Program-made: the position numbers and the translations under genes
Shown: positions 8,899-16,566 of the stretch, piece after piece
Numbering within the stretch: position 1 is the stretch's first letter
Layout: every line of letters starts with the position of its first letter
Notes under the pieces: generated by a model
What the model saw: only the letters and a program-made list of their open reading frames with translations
The model's database searches: none
Told to the model about the DNA's origin: nothing
DNA from: Chaetoderma sp. LZ-2023a
Taxonomy: Eukaryota > Mollusca > Caudofoveata > Chaetodermatida > Chaetodermatidae
NCBI GenBank assembly: GCA_034401795.1
Contig: CM067359.1
Coordinates: forward strand, 144,156,233 to 144,220,232
Length of the DNA: 64,000 nt
Direction: 5' to 3'

Positions 8899-9757
8899 AT
8901 GTTTGGTAAAGTTCTCCAGCAGATTGTCTATAGGCAGCAGGACAAGTCGGCACGACAGCCACAGCGTGCACTGTGACAGGGTCCGAGGACTGCTTCGTGA
9001 CATCAACATTATCCACGAGCGAGCCAAGGTCACACCTCCGTCTGATGCGGAGATACTGGCCACCATAGAGGAAGGAGCGCCAGCTCGTAGTACAAAAGAA
9101 CTCCTGACTCAGAGACTCTACCTGAAGTTTGACAGCACCCAGGGCAGGACACTCGACCTACTTTCTGTGCCCCAAACCAACAGTCCTCTTATTGTAGCGC
9201 TCCAAACGGCGAGGGTCGACCCTAAAGATCTACTAACGGTCGTGAAGTGGGCTGCAGTATTTAGCCTCCATAGCCAGGAAGAGCGAGATATGCTGGATAG
9301 CCTCCGGTCTGGAGCAAATAACTACTTCAGGGAGGAGGTCAGTGCCGCTGTAGCGGAGAGCCATGACACCGGTCATGCAGAAGGTACTCAGGATGGGTTC
9401 ACTGTTGGCCGCAAGGAGGCTGTTGAGCACATCTTCAACGAAGAAGGGCGCAGGAGATTGGCCAGTGATCTGGCAGCATTTCTGAAATTCCCGGATAACT
9501 ACCAGGACTACCTCAAGTCAGATGCTCGTCACGCATGGACAAAGTGGATCTTTCGTGAGAATTTCCAGAAGAAGAGAGCCCTAGACTCTGTCCCTCAATG
9601 GGTAGAGTTTAAGCGACAGGCTTCTGACGAAACTGACGAAGTTCCTCAAGCTTCTGACGAAGTTCCTCAAGCTTCTGACGAAGTTCCTCAAGCATCTGAC
9701 GAAGTAACAGAGACTGCAGACGAAGTAGCGGAGACCGCGCAGCCTTCTGATGAATGA
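8899..9757 (+). pseudogene. unknown acidic-tailed protein of the virus-like cluster
   Basis: The motif-linked ATG at 8899 opens a 25-codon frame ending at a TGA near 8974. A frame shift there joins to the long open frame that ends at 9757 (itself usable from an ATG at 8903). The body is mixed charged (EILATIEEGAPARSTKELLT, VDPKDLLTVVKWAAVFSLHS). The C-terminus has three to four 7-residue repeats of the type VPQASDE encoded by 21-bp DNA repeats (about 9640-9705), then ETADEVAETAQPSDE. No known domain was recognised. It is the only long plus-strand gene of the cluster and converges with the ATPase gene, the stop codons lying 86 bp apart. Structural or scaffold roles are possible but unsupported. 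Confidence 0.45.
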
Positions 9758-9843
9758 AAAAAGTTGCGGCAGCTGCGAGTCTGTCAGCAATGACGCGTAG
9801 AGCAGGCTAGTTTTCTCGCTGGATTCAGCTTGTAGGTGAAGGT

Positions 9844-10679
9844 CTACGCCTTTTCCAGAGATGGCTTGAAGTGTGACAGCTCACCTGTCTCCATGTTGCT
9901 GAAGATGAAGCGTTACAGCTCAGCTGCCCTCTGTACACCTGCAAATAAATTCCTCTTTGATCTCCTTGAGGGTTAGGCTGTCGTATATGGTCTTGAGCAG
10001 GGCACGGCCACAATTGGAGCTGAAGTATAGCAACCTGGCATTGTGGCAGATGTCTAGATCTCGCGGGTGTACTTCTGAAAGGGGATGAAGACAGTTATCT
10101 TTGTGTGCCGGATGCGCCTGGTGATGTTGCTGAGGTAGGTGACTGTCTTCTGGTCCATTGCAGGGTCATCGATAACTAGAACAAGTGGTTCTGTCAGTCA
10201 GGCTGCCAGCAGCTTCTCCATCAGTGCTTGCAGGTTCTGCGTCTTGGTGATTGGGCCATTGTACCATTGATCATTACTGTCAGACACCAGAAGGATGTAT
10301 TGAGAGTGTAAATGTTCGGCCAGCAGAGCCAGCAGCAAGATGGTTTTCCCGTGTCCTGACGGGGCAATGATCAGCACCACCTGGCCAGCATTGGCCAGCC
10401 TACTGGCAAATGGTACAGACATGCGTGCGGAGGATGGTTAGCACTTGGTCGGCTGTAGCCTCGTCTATATCTGGGAGACTAAACGGCAGTACTTCCTGCA
10501 CCAGCTCTTTTGCCTGCAGAGCGGGGAATCCTGCACCTCCGGCGGATACGAAGGATGCGATGGAGGCGTCAAGCATGAAATCCCAGCAGCAGCTGAGAAG
10601 ATAGCGTAGAGGGGGCTGTGTTAGCACCCACAGTGCCTAGTACATCCAGTATCTGTATGATACATGCACAGGAAGCCAT
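9844..10679 (-). pseudogene. probable A32/FtsK-HerA-type DNA-packaging ATPase, broken
   Basis: About 278 codons from a motif-linked ATG (10679) to TAG 9844-9846. Walker A is IIAPSGHGKT in the frame 10422-10198. Walker B, LVLVIDDP, lies in the same frame but after an in-frame TGA at about 10195-10197. A segment resembling the NITRRIRH element follows, comparable to the conserved Arg/Gln region after Walker B in viral packaging ATPases. Frame shifts lie near 10570, 10410 and 10060, and another stop near 9915. The family pumps genomes into preformed capsids, which is why it is the best evidence that the cluster is viral. Identification rests on motif order, spacing and length (220-280 residues is usual). 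Other small P-loop NTPases cannot be excluded. Confidence 0.55.
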
Positions 10680-10700
10680 GACTATCCTGTTGTCTTAAAC
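10680..10700 (-). promoter_or_regulatory. shared start motif before the ATPase gene
   Basis: Minus strand reads GTTTAAGACAACAGGATAGT directly before the ATG at 10679. The GTTTAA and ATAGTC parts match the other start motifs of the cluster. Confidence 0.45.
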
Positions 10701-10805
10701 CTGTGTACACCCATAAGCTTTGACAAATACCTGGGACGAGGTAGTTCAGCACAGGTGTTATGAGGAACATGGTCTGACTAGCCTTCTTGGCGACTTTCAC
10801 TGTAC

Positions 10806-10807
<2 letters not shown>

Positions 10808-10838
<31 letters not shown>
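10808..10838. repeat. (TA)n microsatellite
   Basis: About 30 bp of alternating TA between two minus-strand genes of the virus-like cluster. The surrounding 10700-10850 has no supported gene, although a short hydrophobic minus-strand frame (TMFLITPVLNYLVPG) is present. Confidence 0.85.
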
Positions 10839-10840
<2 letters not shown>

Positions 10841-10850
10841 CATGACAGAA

Positions 10851-11359
10851 TTACTCTCTAATCGGCAAATGAAAGAACCCTATCTTCTTCACCTCTGGTA
10901 GACGGAGGCTGTCGATAGCACCTGCACCTGTTTGGCCATCGACAGTGATACTGCTCAGGCTGAGGGTGCCTATCTTGAGCTTCCCTCCATCCTGGATGAA
11001 TGTGCTCTGGGGTCTCGAGATATCCTTAACCAGGTCCTGTGCATAGGACTCAGCCATAAGCTTGATGGCTCCAGGCTCATCGACTCCGAACATGCCTCGC
11101 ATCGTCGCCCTCCTTGATTCCCATCCCCTTGTATACAGGCTTGGCCTTGTTAATGGCCGATTGTCCTACTGTATCAGTGTTCCCGATGAGATCTCGGGCT
11201 GAGATGGTACCTCGGATCTCCCGCGGGTCTCCCTTCTCATCGAAGTCTAGGAAGGAGATAGGGGCAACAGTGTTCTCTGAACCGAGGCGTGCCTCGCCCA
11301 AGTGAGCAAGATCGCCTAGCTCTGATTTCTCGGTCTGTGAGTGACAGAGTCATAGTCAT
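10851..11359 (-). pseudogene. unknown protein of the virus-like cluster
   Basis: Three frames are required. The motif-linked start (ATG at 11359 or 11353) gives MTLSLTDREIR. The frame 11301-11077 follows, with NTVAPISFLDFDEKGDPREI, and then the frame 11102-10851, with GAIKLMAESYAQDLVKDI and ending KKIGFFHLPIRE. Shifts lie near 11310 and 11090. The combined length is about 170 residues. No family recognised. The continuous coding style across the breaks and its place in a run of co-oriented genes argue for a real, decayed gene. Confidence 0.4.
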
Positions 11360-11378
11360 ATACCTATACGGATTAAAC
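11360..11378 (-). promoter_or_regulatory. shared start motif
   Basis: Minus strand reads GTTTAATCCGTATAGGTATA just before ATG 11359. It has the same order as elsewhere, GTTTAA(C/T)C followed by a TATA string. Confidence 0.45.
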
Positions 11379-11432
11379 CTACTAGTCATATCCCCAGTGA
11401 AATAGTTGGGCATAGGAGGACGACGCAGTCGG

Positions 11433-11606
11433 CTAAAGGAATAGATAGCCGTGCTCCGGGTACTGGCCCTCTCTGCAGGGGCATGCCTTGTGGGCGGTCC
11501 ACCATTCCCGGGCATTGGCAATCCTCAGTCCACGTGCTCGACTATGGGCTACACACCGCCCTCCGGCACGCCATGCCTTATATGATGCAGGGGTCTCGTG
11601 ATCCAT
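11433..11606 (-). pseudogene. small basic protein of the virus-like cluster
   Basis: From the motif-linked ATG at 11606 a 57-codon frame runs to TAG 11433-11435. It is Arg-rich (KAWRAGGRCVAHSRARGLRI). An overlapping frame continues past the stop (RLRRPPMPNYFTGDM), so the true product may have been longer with a shift near 11500. Small basic proteins are common as DNA-condensing or core proteins in DNA viruses, but no specific match can be claimed. Confidence 0.35.
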
Positions 11607-11631
11607 CTCTCACTATTCAGAGGGGTTAAAT
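11607..11631 (-). promoter_or_regulatory. shared start motif
   Basis: Minus strand reads ATTTAACCCCTCTGAATAGT then GAGAG and ATG 11606. Its left part also supplies the stop codon (TAA) of the next gene upstream, so genes and motifs overlap. Confidence 0.45.
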
Positions 11632-12027
11632 GTAGGCGACAATGATCTCAGCCATTGCACTCGTTGCTAGCCCTGGAACCGAGGCCTCAATTAGTGTAAC
11701 ATGTTCACCCATGATTTTGGCGCCAGCAGTGTAGGCGGCACCACTAAGGGCGATCTTTGGGATGGGGTGAGTTATTCCGAGACAGTGCCCGGCCACCCCA
11801 CTCACCACTGTAGCGAGGACAGCCGCAGTGGCGGCAGAAAGATCCTCACTTCCCCCTGTCATCTTCACCACGGCTACATTCGCCACGTTACTAGCGACAT
11901 GGACTGCCAGAGGGTTTTTTGCTTTGGTCAGTAACTTCTGTGTCTTGGTTCTCAGCAGGTTCTCCACCTTCTGAAGACTCGCCTGGCTCTCGGGCAGCTG
12001 CTTCACGATCTGTACCGTTGACGTCAT
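11626..12027 (-). CDS. hydrophobic protein of the virus-like cluster (133 aa)
   Basis: An intact frame with the start set by the shared motif. Residues 1-45 are charged and possibly helical (QASLQKVENLLRTKTQKLL). The remainder is small-residue-rich and hydrophobic, with two likely membrane segments (SAATAAVLATVVSGVAGHCL; IALSGAAYTAGAKIM) and a third hydrophobic end (LATSAMAEIIVAYI). This could be a membrane-associated virion or penton-vertex protein, or a DNA-binding coat component. No family was recognised. It is one of the few genes of the block without a visible lesion. Confidence 0.45.
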   Translation of the reverse strand: MTSTVQIVKQLPESQASLQKVENLLRTKTQKLLTKAKNPLAVHVASNVANVAVVKMTGGSEDLSAATAAVLATVVSGVAGHCLGITHPIPKIALSGAAYTAGAKIMGEHVTLIEASVPGLATSAMAEIIVAYI

Positions 12028-12145
12028 TGTTTAAGCACTGAGTATACAACGCGGTTAAACATCTGTGTCCCCTGTCGAGAAAGCTAATAAGATCTTCCCT
12101 GTCCGCATCTGCCAGGTGGCCGGGTTGGTACTCAGGAATATTCAT
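11891..12145 (-). CDS. small acidic ORF overlapping the hydrophobic gene
   Basis: An 84-codon frame from a motif-linked ATG (12145). Its first ~45 residues (HLADADREDLISFLDRG) look protein-like. The C-terminal half overlaps the 11626-12027 gene and is biased to E, S, G and P. The original protein may have ended earlier, with the present tail produced by a shift. Unknown function. Confidence 0.35.
   Translation of the reverse strand: MNIPEYQPGHLADADREDLISFLDRGHRCLTALYTQCLNNDVNGTDREAAAREPGESSEGGEPAENQDTEVTDQSKKPSGSPCR
12028..12060 (-). promoter_or_regulatory. shared start motif
   Basis: Minus strand reads GTTTAACCGCGTTGTATACT, then CAGTGCTTAAACA directly before ATG 12027. This is the fullest form, with both an upstream GTTTAAC and a second TTAAAC at the start, as also seen before 8859. 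Confidence 0.5.
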
Positions 12146-12159
12146 CTCTCACCTTAAAC
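12146..12159. promoter_or_regulatory. shared start motif between divergent genes
   Basis: Only 14 bp separate the minus ATG at 12145 and the plus ATG at 12160. The gap reads CTCTCACCTTAAAC on plus and GTTTAAGGTGAGAG on minus. Confidence 0.45.
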
Positions 12160-12559
12160 ATGTCCGGGCTCATGCTATGCGAGAAGTACTATGATGTCTT
12201 CCGGAGGGAGTTGAAGGACTACAAGAAGACACCAGATGAGCTCGCTCAGCTCTCCGCTGCTGAGCTGACAGAGGAGTATCGTCGAGCAGCTCCTGCAAGC
12301 TAAAGGTTTCTACAAGGATCAGGAGTATCTGTCAGATGTGTTCCAGCAGTCACCGGACTCAGAGCTGAACAAGGCTCTGCGATACTATTAAGCTGGAAAA
12401 AGATACACTGTCCAACCGTCCAGCCCTTGGATGTGCATGTTGGCAGCGGGTATAGGGGCTGTAGGGCATGCCAAGCTGGTTCAGTGTCTTACTGTGGTCC
12501 CCACTGCTACTGTAGAGAGTCAGGATAGTCTTATAGCTGAAGTGCTAGCGGCGGAGTAG
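12160..12559 (+). pseudogene. unknown plus-strand protein of the virus-like cluster
   Basis: ATG 12160 opens a 47-codon frame (MSGLMLCEKYYDVFRRELKD) ending at TAA 12301. The other frame continues with LLQAKGFYKDQEYLSDVFQQ to TAA 12389-12391. A third short frame (12431-12559, ending SQDSLIAEVLAAE) may be its end. Frame shifts near 12285 and 12395 would join them into about 130 residues. The helical, charged character is continuous across the first break. No family recognised. Confidence 0.35.
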
Positions 12560-13085
12560 GCTGATCCCGAGCGCCATGATAGCTAGGCCTGACACCACAC
12601 GTAGAGCTACCACGGGAAGCAGTGTCGTGTCGACTGGCTGCAGTGTCGGGGCGCCTGGAGCTGCCGTGTCGACTGGCTTCAGTGTCAGGGTCGGAATGCC
12701 TGTATGGCTCGTACTACGCGTAGGTGCATTGATGGCAGTGTTGAAGCCGAAATGGACACCGGGGGAACTCCCCTCGACTATCATGTTATAGCCCCTGACT
12801 TGGAGGTCCTCGATGTTCACGATCATGTTGCTCGGAATCAACCGTAGGTGTGGCGAAATAGCAAAGTCAAGTTTGCGACGGGCCTTCTGCAATCCCTGCT
12901 GGAACTTGGCAATAAGACTACTGGGGTCTGCCACTATGATCAAATCCTCAATGAGACTGATGAACATGGCCTGAACCTCTGGTCCGCTGACACCATCTAT
13001 GGAATACCGCAGCTGGGTCTCGTCCCTCGTCAGCAGTCAGGGGGGGGTATATTTCTGGTTGCATCCGCCACTCTGATTTTGCCAT
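12545..13085 (-). pseudogene. protein with C-terminal membrane anchor
   Basis: A motif-linked ATG at 13085 opens a frame that shifts in a C-tract near 13040-13046. The main frame then runs to 12545 (about 175 residues in all). The middle is amphipathic (AKFQQGLQKARRKLDFAI). It is followed by a Pro/Thr/Val-rich linker with an imperfect repeat (LKPVDTAAPGAPTLQPVDTT) and a C-terminal hydrophobic helix (LPVVALRVVSGLAIMALGIS) ending LLRR. This looks like a tail-anchored membrane protein, perhaps a virion or spike component. Unrecognised family. Confidence 0.4.
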
Positions 13086-13105
13086 AGTATACCTGGAGAT
13101 TAAAC
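13086..13105 (-). promoter_or_regulatory. shared start motif
   Basis: Minus strand reads GTTTAATCTCCAGGTATACT before ATG 13085. The GTTTAA also provides the stop of the gene upstream (13100). Confidence 0.5.
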
Positions 13106-13645
13106 CTGAATCAGAATCTGCTCATGAGTCCTAGAAGGGTACATTTTGGAGAGCCTGGCGAACCGTGCCAGCTTGCTGGTTTCGAGACAGACGTCTCTTA
13201 GACAGAGGTCATCCAGCACTATGTCGGGTGCCAGTAGCTTTCTGAGACGTGACATCTGGAACTTCACCTTATCACCAAGATAGTAGGTCCGCCGCTGGAT
13301 GGCTTTCATGGTCTTACACTTCTGCGCCATCTCCTCTTCCCACTGTATGACATCTGGCTCATCCTCGTCTGAGAAGACATCTAGGTCATCGTCGTCCGTC
13401 AAGACTCCTGCGTCCCACTTACTCTCCTCCAGGAGGGCCTGCCAGTATCAGAAATTTTCACTGTTCCTTCGCCTCCTTGCAAGGCTCGCGTTCTGCTGAT
13501 ACCAGTTCTCCCGCTGTAGTCGCTCTCCTTGTTGTAGTGCGAGCCTCTGTTCGTTTAAGGCCTTTACCTGTACAGGGGTCATGAAGGGGCGAACCTCTTT
13601 CTTCATCATCTCGGCCAAGGGCAGATAATGCTGGTATGATATCAT
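13100..13645 (-). pseudogene. unknown acidic/basic protein of the virus-like cluster
   Basis: ATG 13645 opens 65 codons (YLPLAEMMKKEVRPFMTPVQ, then Gln/Arg-rich). After a shift near 13450 the frame to 13100 carries YWQALLEESKWDAGVLTDDD, an acidic run (DDDDLDVFSDEDEPD) and a basic helical C-terminus (KVKFQMSRLRKLL). Combined length is about 180 residues. Acidic runs of this kind are seen in histone- or capsid-interacting proteins, but no homology is claimed. Confidence 0.4.
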
Positions 13646-13680
13646 GTCAAGTCAATGAGTAATAAGAGTGTAAACTCTAA
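13646..13680. promoter_or_regulatory. weaker shared start motif between divergent genes
   Basis: The minus strand has GTTTACACTCTTATTACTCA, then TTGACTTGAC before ATG 13645. The plus strand has GTGTAAACTCTAA before ATG 13681. This is a diverged form of the motif. Confidence 0.35.
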
Positions 13681-13752
13681 ATGGACGTCCGATATCCCAT
13701 CCTTGCTGGCATATATGTTAATGGAGGGGCTGTCAAACAGGTGATTTACCCC
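13681..13752 (+). pseudogene. truncated first exon/ORF at right edge of virus-like cluster
   Basis: ATG 13681 opens a frame (MDVRYPILAGIYVNGG) that stays open until it meets a C-tract at about 13750-13761 and then DIRS recombinase sequence. It marks the point where the virus-like DNA is cut off. The rest of this gene is not in the window. Confidence 0.4.
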
Positions 13753-13754
13753 CC

Positions 13755-14390
13755 CCCCCTTTAAGAAACCCATTCCTACTTGGACCCTTTCACTTGTTCT
13801 ACAGGTTCTAGCGGAAAAACTCTTTGAACCTTTGGGTTCTGTTTGCTTGAAACATCTTACGCTTAAAGCAGTATTCCTGTTAGCAGTAGCTTCAGCCAGC
13901 TGTTGTTCTGAAATTCAGCTCTCTGCTGAATTGGATAGGTTTCAGATTACTGGGAATAGTATTATTCTGTCCTAGGGCAGAATTTCTGTCCGAAACTCAG
14001 TTAAAATCTTGGGTAAACCTATTATAATTCATAACCTTTCTTCCCTTTCACCAGATGATTCTGTCTGGTGCCCAGTTAGGGCCCTTAATGTGTATAAGCT
14101 TAGCACTGAATCCAAACGATCCGACAATAGACATCTTTGGGTTACATTTGCTGAATGTGTGGATCGTCCTGCCTCCTTAACAACTATTTCTCGTTGGATA
14201 GTTGATACCATTAAAATTTGCCATGAATTGAGCTCCCCTGGGGACAATGCTATAGTGAGTGTTAAGGCCCATGATGTTAGGGGCCTTACCACCTCTTGCG
14301 CCCTTTTTAATGGATTTTCTCTAGATGACATTATGCAAGTTGCTAACTAGAAATCAGAAAATACCTTTATTAATTTCTATCTTAAAGGTT
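13755..14390 (+). pseudogene. DIRS tyrosine recombinase, catalytic part (D2)
   Basis: Follows the D1 recombinase from WTLSLVLQVL through TLKAVFLLAVASA to FINFYL. The first catalytic Arg is lost: D1 has SARRRSEIH and this copy has SASCCSEIQ. H-x-x-R is kept (KAHDVRGLT) and the final Tyr is present, but stops lie near 13972 and 14348. The DNA-binding half is missing. Its left border is the C-tract at the end of the virus-like block. Confidence 0.8.
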
Positions 14391-14840
14391 CTGGACCCTC
14401 TTCCTTTTTCTTTAAGAACATTCATAAGGTAGCTTCAGGGACCATGACTCATATTCCTTCTTCATCATCATCATCTTCTCGTCCTTCATCATCTTCATTT
14501 TTAATAGTTATATTAGGGATGAGTGCGAGTTCATTACTTCTTTCTCATGTGTGTGTTTCACTTCTATCATATCATCACTTATTTATTCTTCTCCTTTTGC
14601 ATGATCTTTCTCTTCCTTGTCTTCTTGGGGTTGTTTATGATCCCGCTTCTTATCTTGCCCTTTTTTCTTCTGTTTCTTTCTATTAAGATGCTTTGAGAGG
14701 AATTCTGGGGAATTACTATCTTTATAGTATCTTCCTCTACTTGTTATTACTAACTTCGTACTCGTCTCTATTTTTACATCAATGTTGAGCAAAATTTGCC
14801 TCCCTCCGGGCTTTGTTCAGTGTTGAAATCTGTATTTGAG
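14391..14840. other. D2 3' non-coding region
   Basis: Pyrimidine-rich, low-complexity (runs of TCATCATC and TCTTCTT, for example 14457-14500). The ORFs drawn here are compositional and no domain is visible. Confidence 0.4.
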
Positions 14841-14945
14841 CAATAGTAATGCAAGGAGGTAGGTTGTAATGTAGTAATAATGACCAGACGACCCGGGCGG
14901 TCTGGTCTTATGTTTTACTAATTACATATATCTACCTTACAGCCC
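14841..14945 (+). repeat. D2 internal complementary region
   Basis: 14882-14940 is the reverse complement of the right-end sequence at about 18104-18164 (shared core GACCAGACGACCCGG, then TATGTTTTACTAATTACATA). 14841-14866 repeats the terminal-repeat sequence found at 18087-18112 in direct orientation. This is the DIRS signature. Confidence 0.65.
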
Positions 14946-15186
14946 ATCTCAAGCCTCCTCTCTGTCGAATCTTTTTTTGGGGTGGGGGATTGAGGCTTCA
15001 TTGCAATGGTCATATCTTGTTAGTTTGGTTATACTCAACTTAACATATTCATTATATCATTCAGCCCTTGGGTATACCTGGATATGTCAGTCAGATTTTG
15101 ACATATTTGGGCATTTCTGAAAGAACTTTCCTGTCATATAATGTAGAATATTTAGGTTGGTTTTTAATTTCAGCAAGCTGATCCTG

Positions 15187-15321
15187 GCTTTTCCAAGTTA
15201 TTAAAAGCTTGGATTAGCTGGTTTTATTCAAGCTCCACAGAACTTGGATGTTCATGAATATCCAAGTTCTGTGGAGCTTGAATAAACCAGCTAATCCAAG
15301 CTTTTAATAACTTGGAAAAGC
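15187..15321. repeat. long near-perfect hairpin
   Basis: Arms 15187-15249 and 15260-15321 are reverse complements with a single 1-base gap. The loop is GTTCATGAAT. A transcript would fold into a ~62-bp stem. It lies at the left edge of the tandem 1.2-kb repeats. Confidence 0.9.
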
Positions 15322-16556
15322 TTGAATTAGCTTGCTGGTATTGGCCACATAAAATTCAAGATAATTCAAGAAACTCCAAAAAAGGCCTAGTTAAAGTAAA
15401 ATTCAAGAAAATCCGAGGTAACTTGAACATTCAAGATAATCCAGGCTAGCTTGCCGGTATTGGCCACTTAAAATCCAAGAATATTCCAGCTACCTTGAAC
15501 ATTCAAGAAAATCCAAGCTAGCTTGCACGTTCAAGAAAATCCAAGCCTGCTTGAAGATTCAAGAAAATCCCACCTAGATTGGATCTTATTCCAGAAAGTT
15601 CCAGATATCTAGAACTTCAAGAAAATCCCAGCTAATCCTAGCTTTTAAAATAGGTTAGCCATTAACATAAAATGTATGCACGTACACATAAATGCTGCCA
15701 CACAGATTATATATAAATATGTATGCTTAAAAACCAAAATCACCTTCATGGTTACTCAATAACAAACACAATTTCAGCCAGACATTAGCAATGTATGAAT
15801 TTCTGATTGATTTGTCTGTTATTCTTATAGACATAGATTGTTAATGTGCCATATTATTTAGAAAGTCATCATCACTGCATTAATTACATAGAACCGAAAA
15901 AGCTATACCAAAACTGGTAATTCTGAATAAATCTCTGGAAATCAATAGAATACATACCTCAAAATACAGTTCTGTTTCCATTTAAGGTTACTGATGCTAA
16001 GCGTTCTATCTAAAAGTACTGTCAGTGTTTCCAAACTATCATTCTATATATCCATAGCTGGTAATGATCAATGCAATGAATGTACAGTTTGCTTTTTTAC
16101 AAAGACTTTAAATTTCCCAACAATTTACCAGGTCACGGTCACCTCTAGTCATGACTATACAGAACCTGTTCTTGCCTTAGTGCAAGCTATTTCAAGATAA
16201 TCCAAGGTAGCGTAAGTGAGTCTACAAATTCAAGGATATCCAAGTCTCTTGAATTCTTTTATGTCTGACAAAACAAAGTCCTAGAAAATCCAAGCTAGCT
16301 TGAATTCTGTCAAATCAGAAAAGTCCAAGCAAATCCAAGAAGCTTGCACTTTTTCATGATGATATTCAAAAAGTCCTAGAAAATCCCAGCTAGCTTGAAT
16401 TAAGAGAGGGGGGATTTTCAAGATGTTCAAGCAACTATATAAAGTCCAAGCTAATTCAAGGAAATCCAAGCTGGTATGGGTTGAATAATTTTCCAGTAGT
16501 TTGGATATTCAAGAAAATCCAAGCTAATCCAAGTTAACTTGAAATTTATTTCACAC
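15322..16556. repeat. 1.2-kb repeat, copy 2
   Basis: Nearly the same as 16567-17753 (unit spacing about 1201 bp) and, in its right part, as 4166-4868. It has a left part rich in CAAGAAAATCCAAGC/TTGGATT words, a central unique part (about 15640-16150) and a right part ending CAAGTTAACTTG...TTTCACAC. No coding potential. A 68-codon ORF (15994-16200) is preserved only because the copies are similar. Confidence 0.8.
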
Positions 16557-16566
16557 GTGGGGAAGC

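Larger units (their letters stand above)
6480..13752. mobile_element. decayed DNA-virus-like gene cluster
   Basis: About a dozen small, tightly packed genes on both strands with gaps of 10-50 bp. The base composition is visibly richer in G and C than the flanks, and a common TTTAA/TATA motif precedes the start codons. A probable A32/FtsK-type packaging ATPase is included. This architecture resembles an integrated double-stranded DNA virus or a Polinton/adintovirus-type element. No polymerase, integrase, protease or terminal inverted repeat was found, and both ends abut DIRS sequence in mid-gene, so the block is incomplete. Nearly every gene has a frameshift or stop. The Penelope fragment and microsatellite at 7053-8174 are later additions. 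Confidence 0.55.

Noticed and set aside
6480..13752. bacterial or phage contamination
   Set aside because: Genes lack ribosome-binding sites, the starts have TATA-type motifs, and eukaryotic transposons both flank and interrupt the block.
14444..14686. 80-codon Ser/Leu-rich ORF after D2 recombinase
   Set aside because: Derived from a pyrimidine-rich TCATCATC tract. Compositional only.
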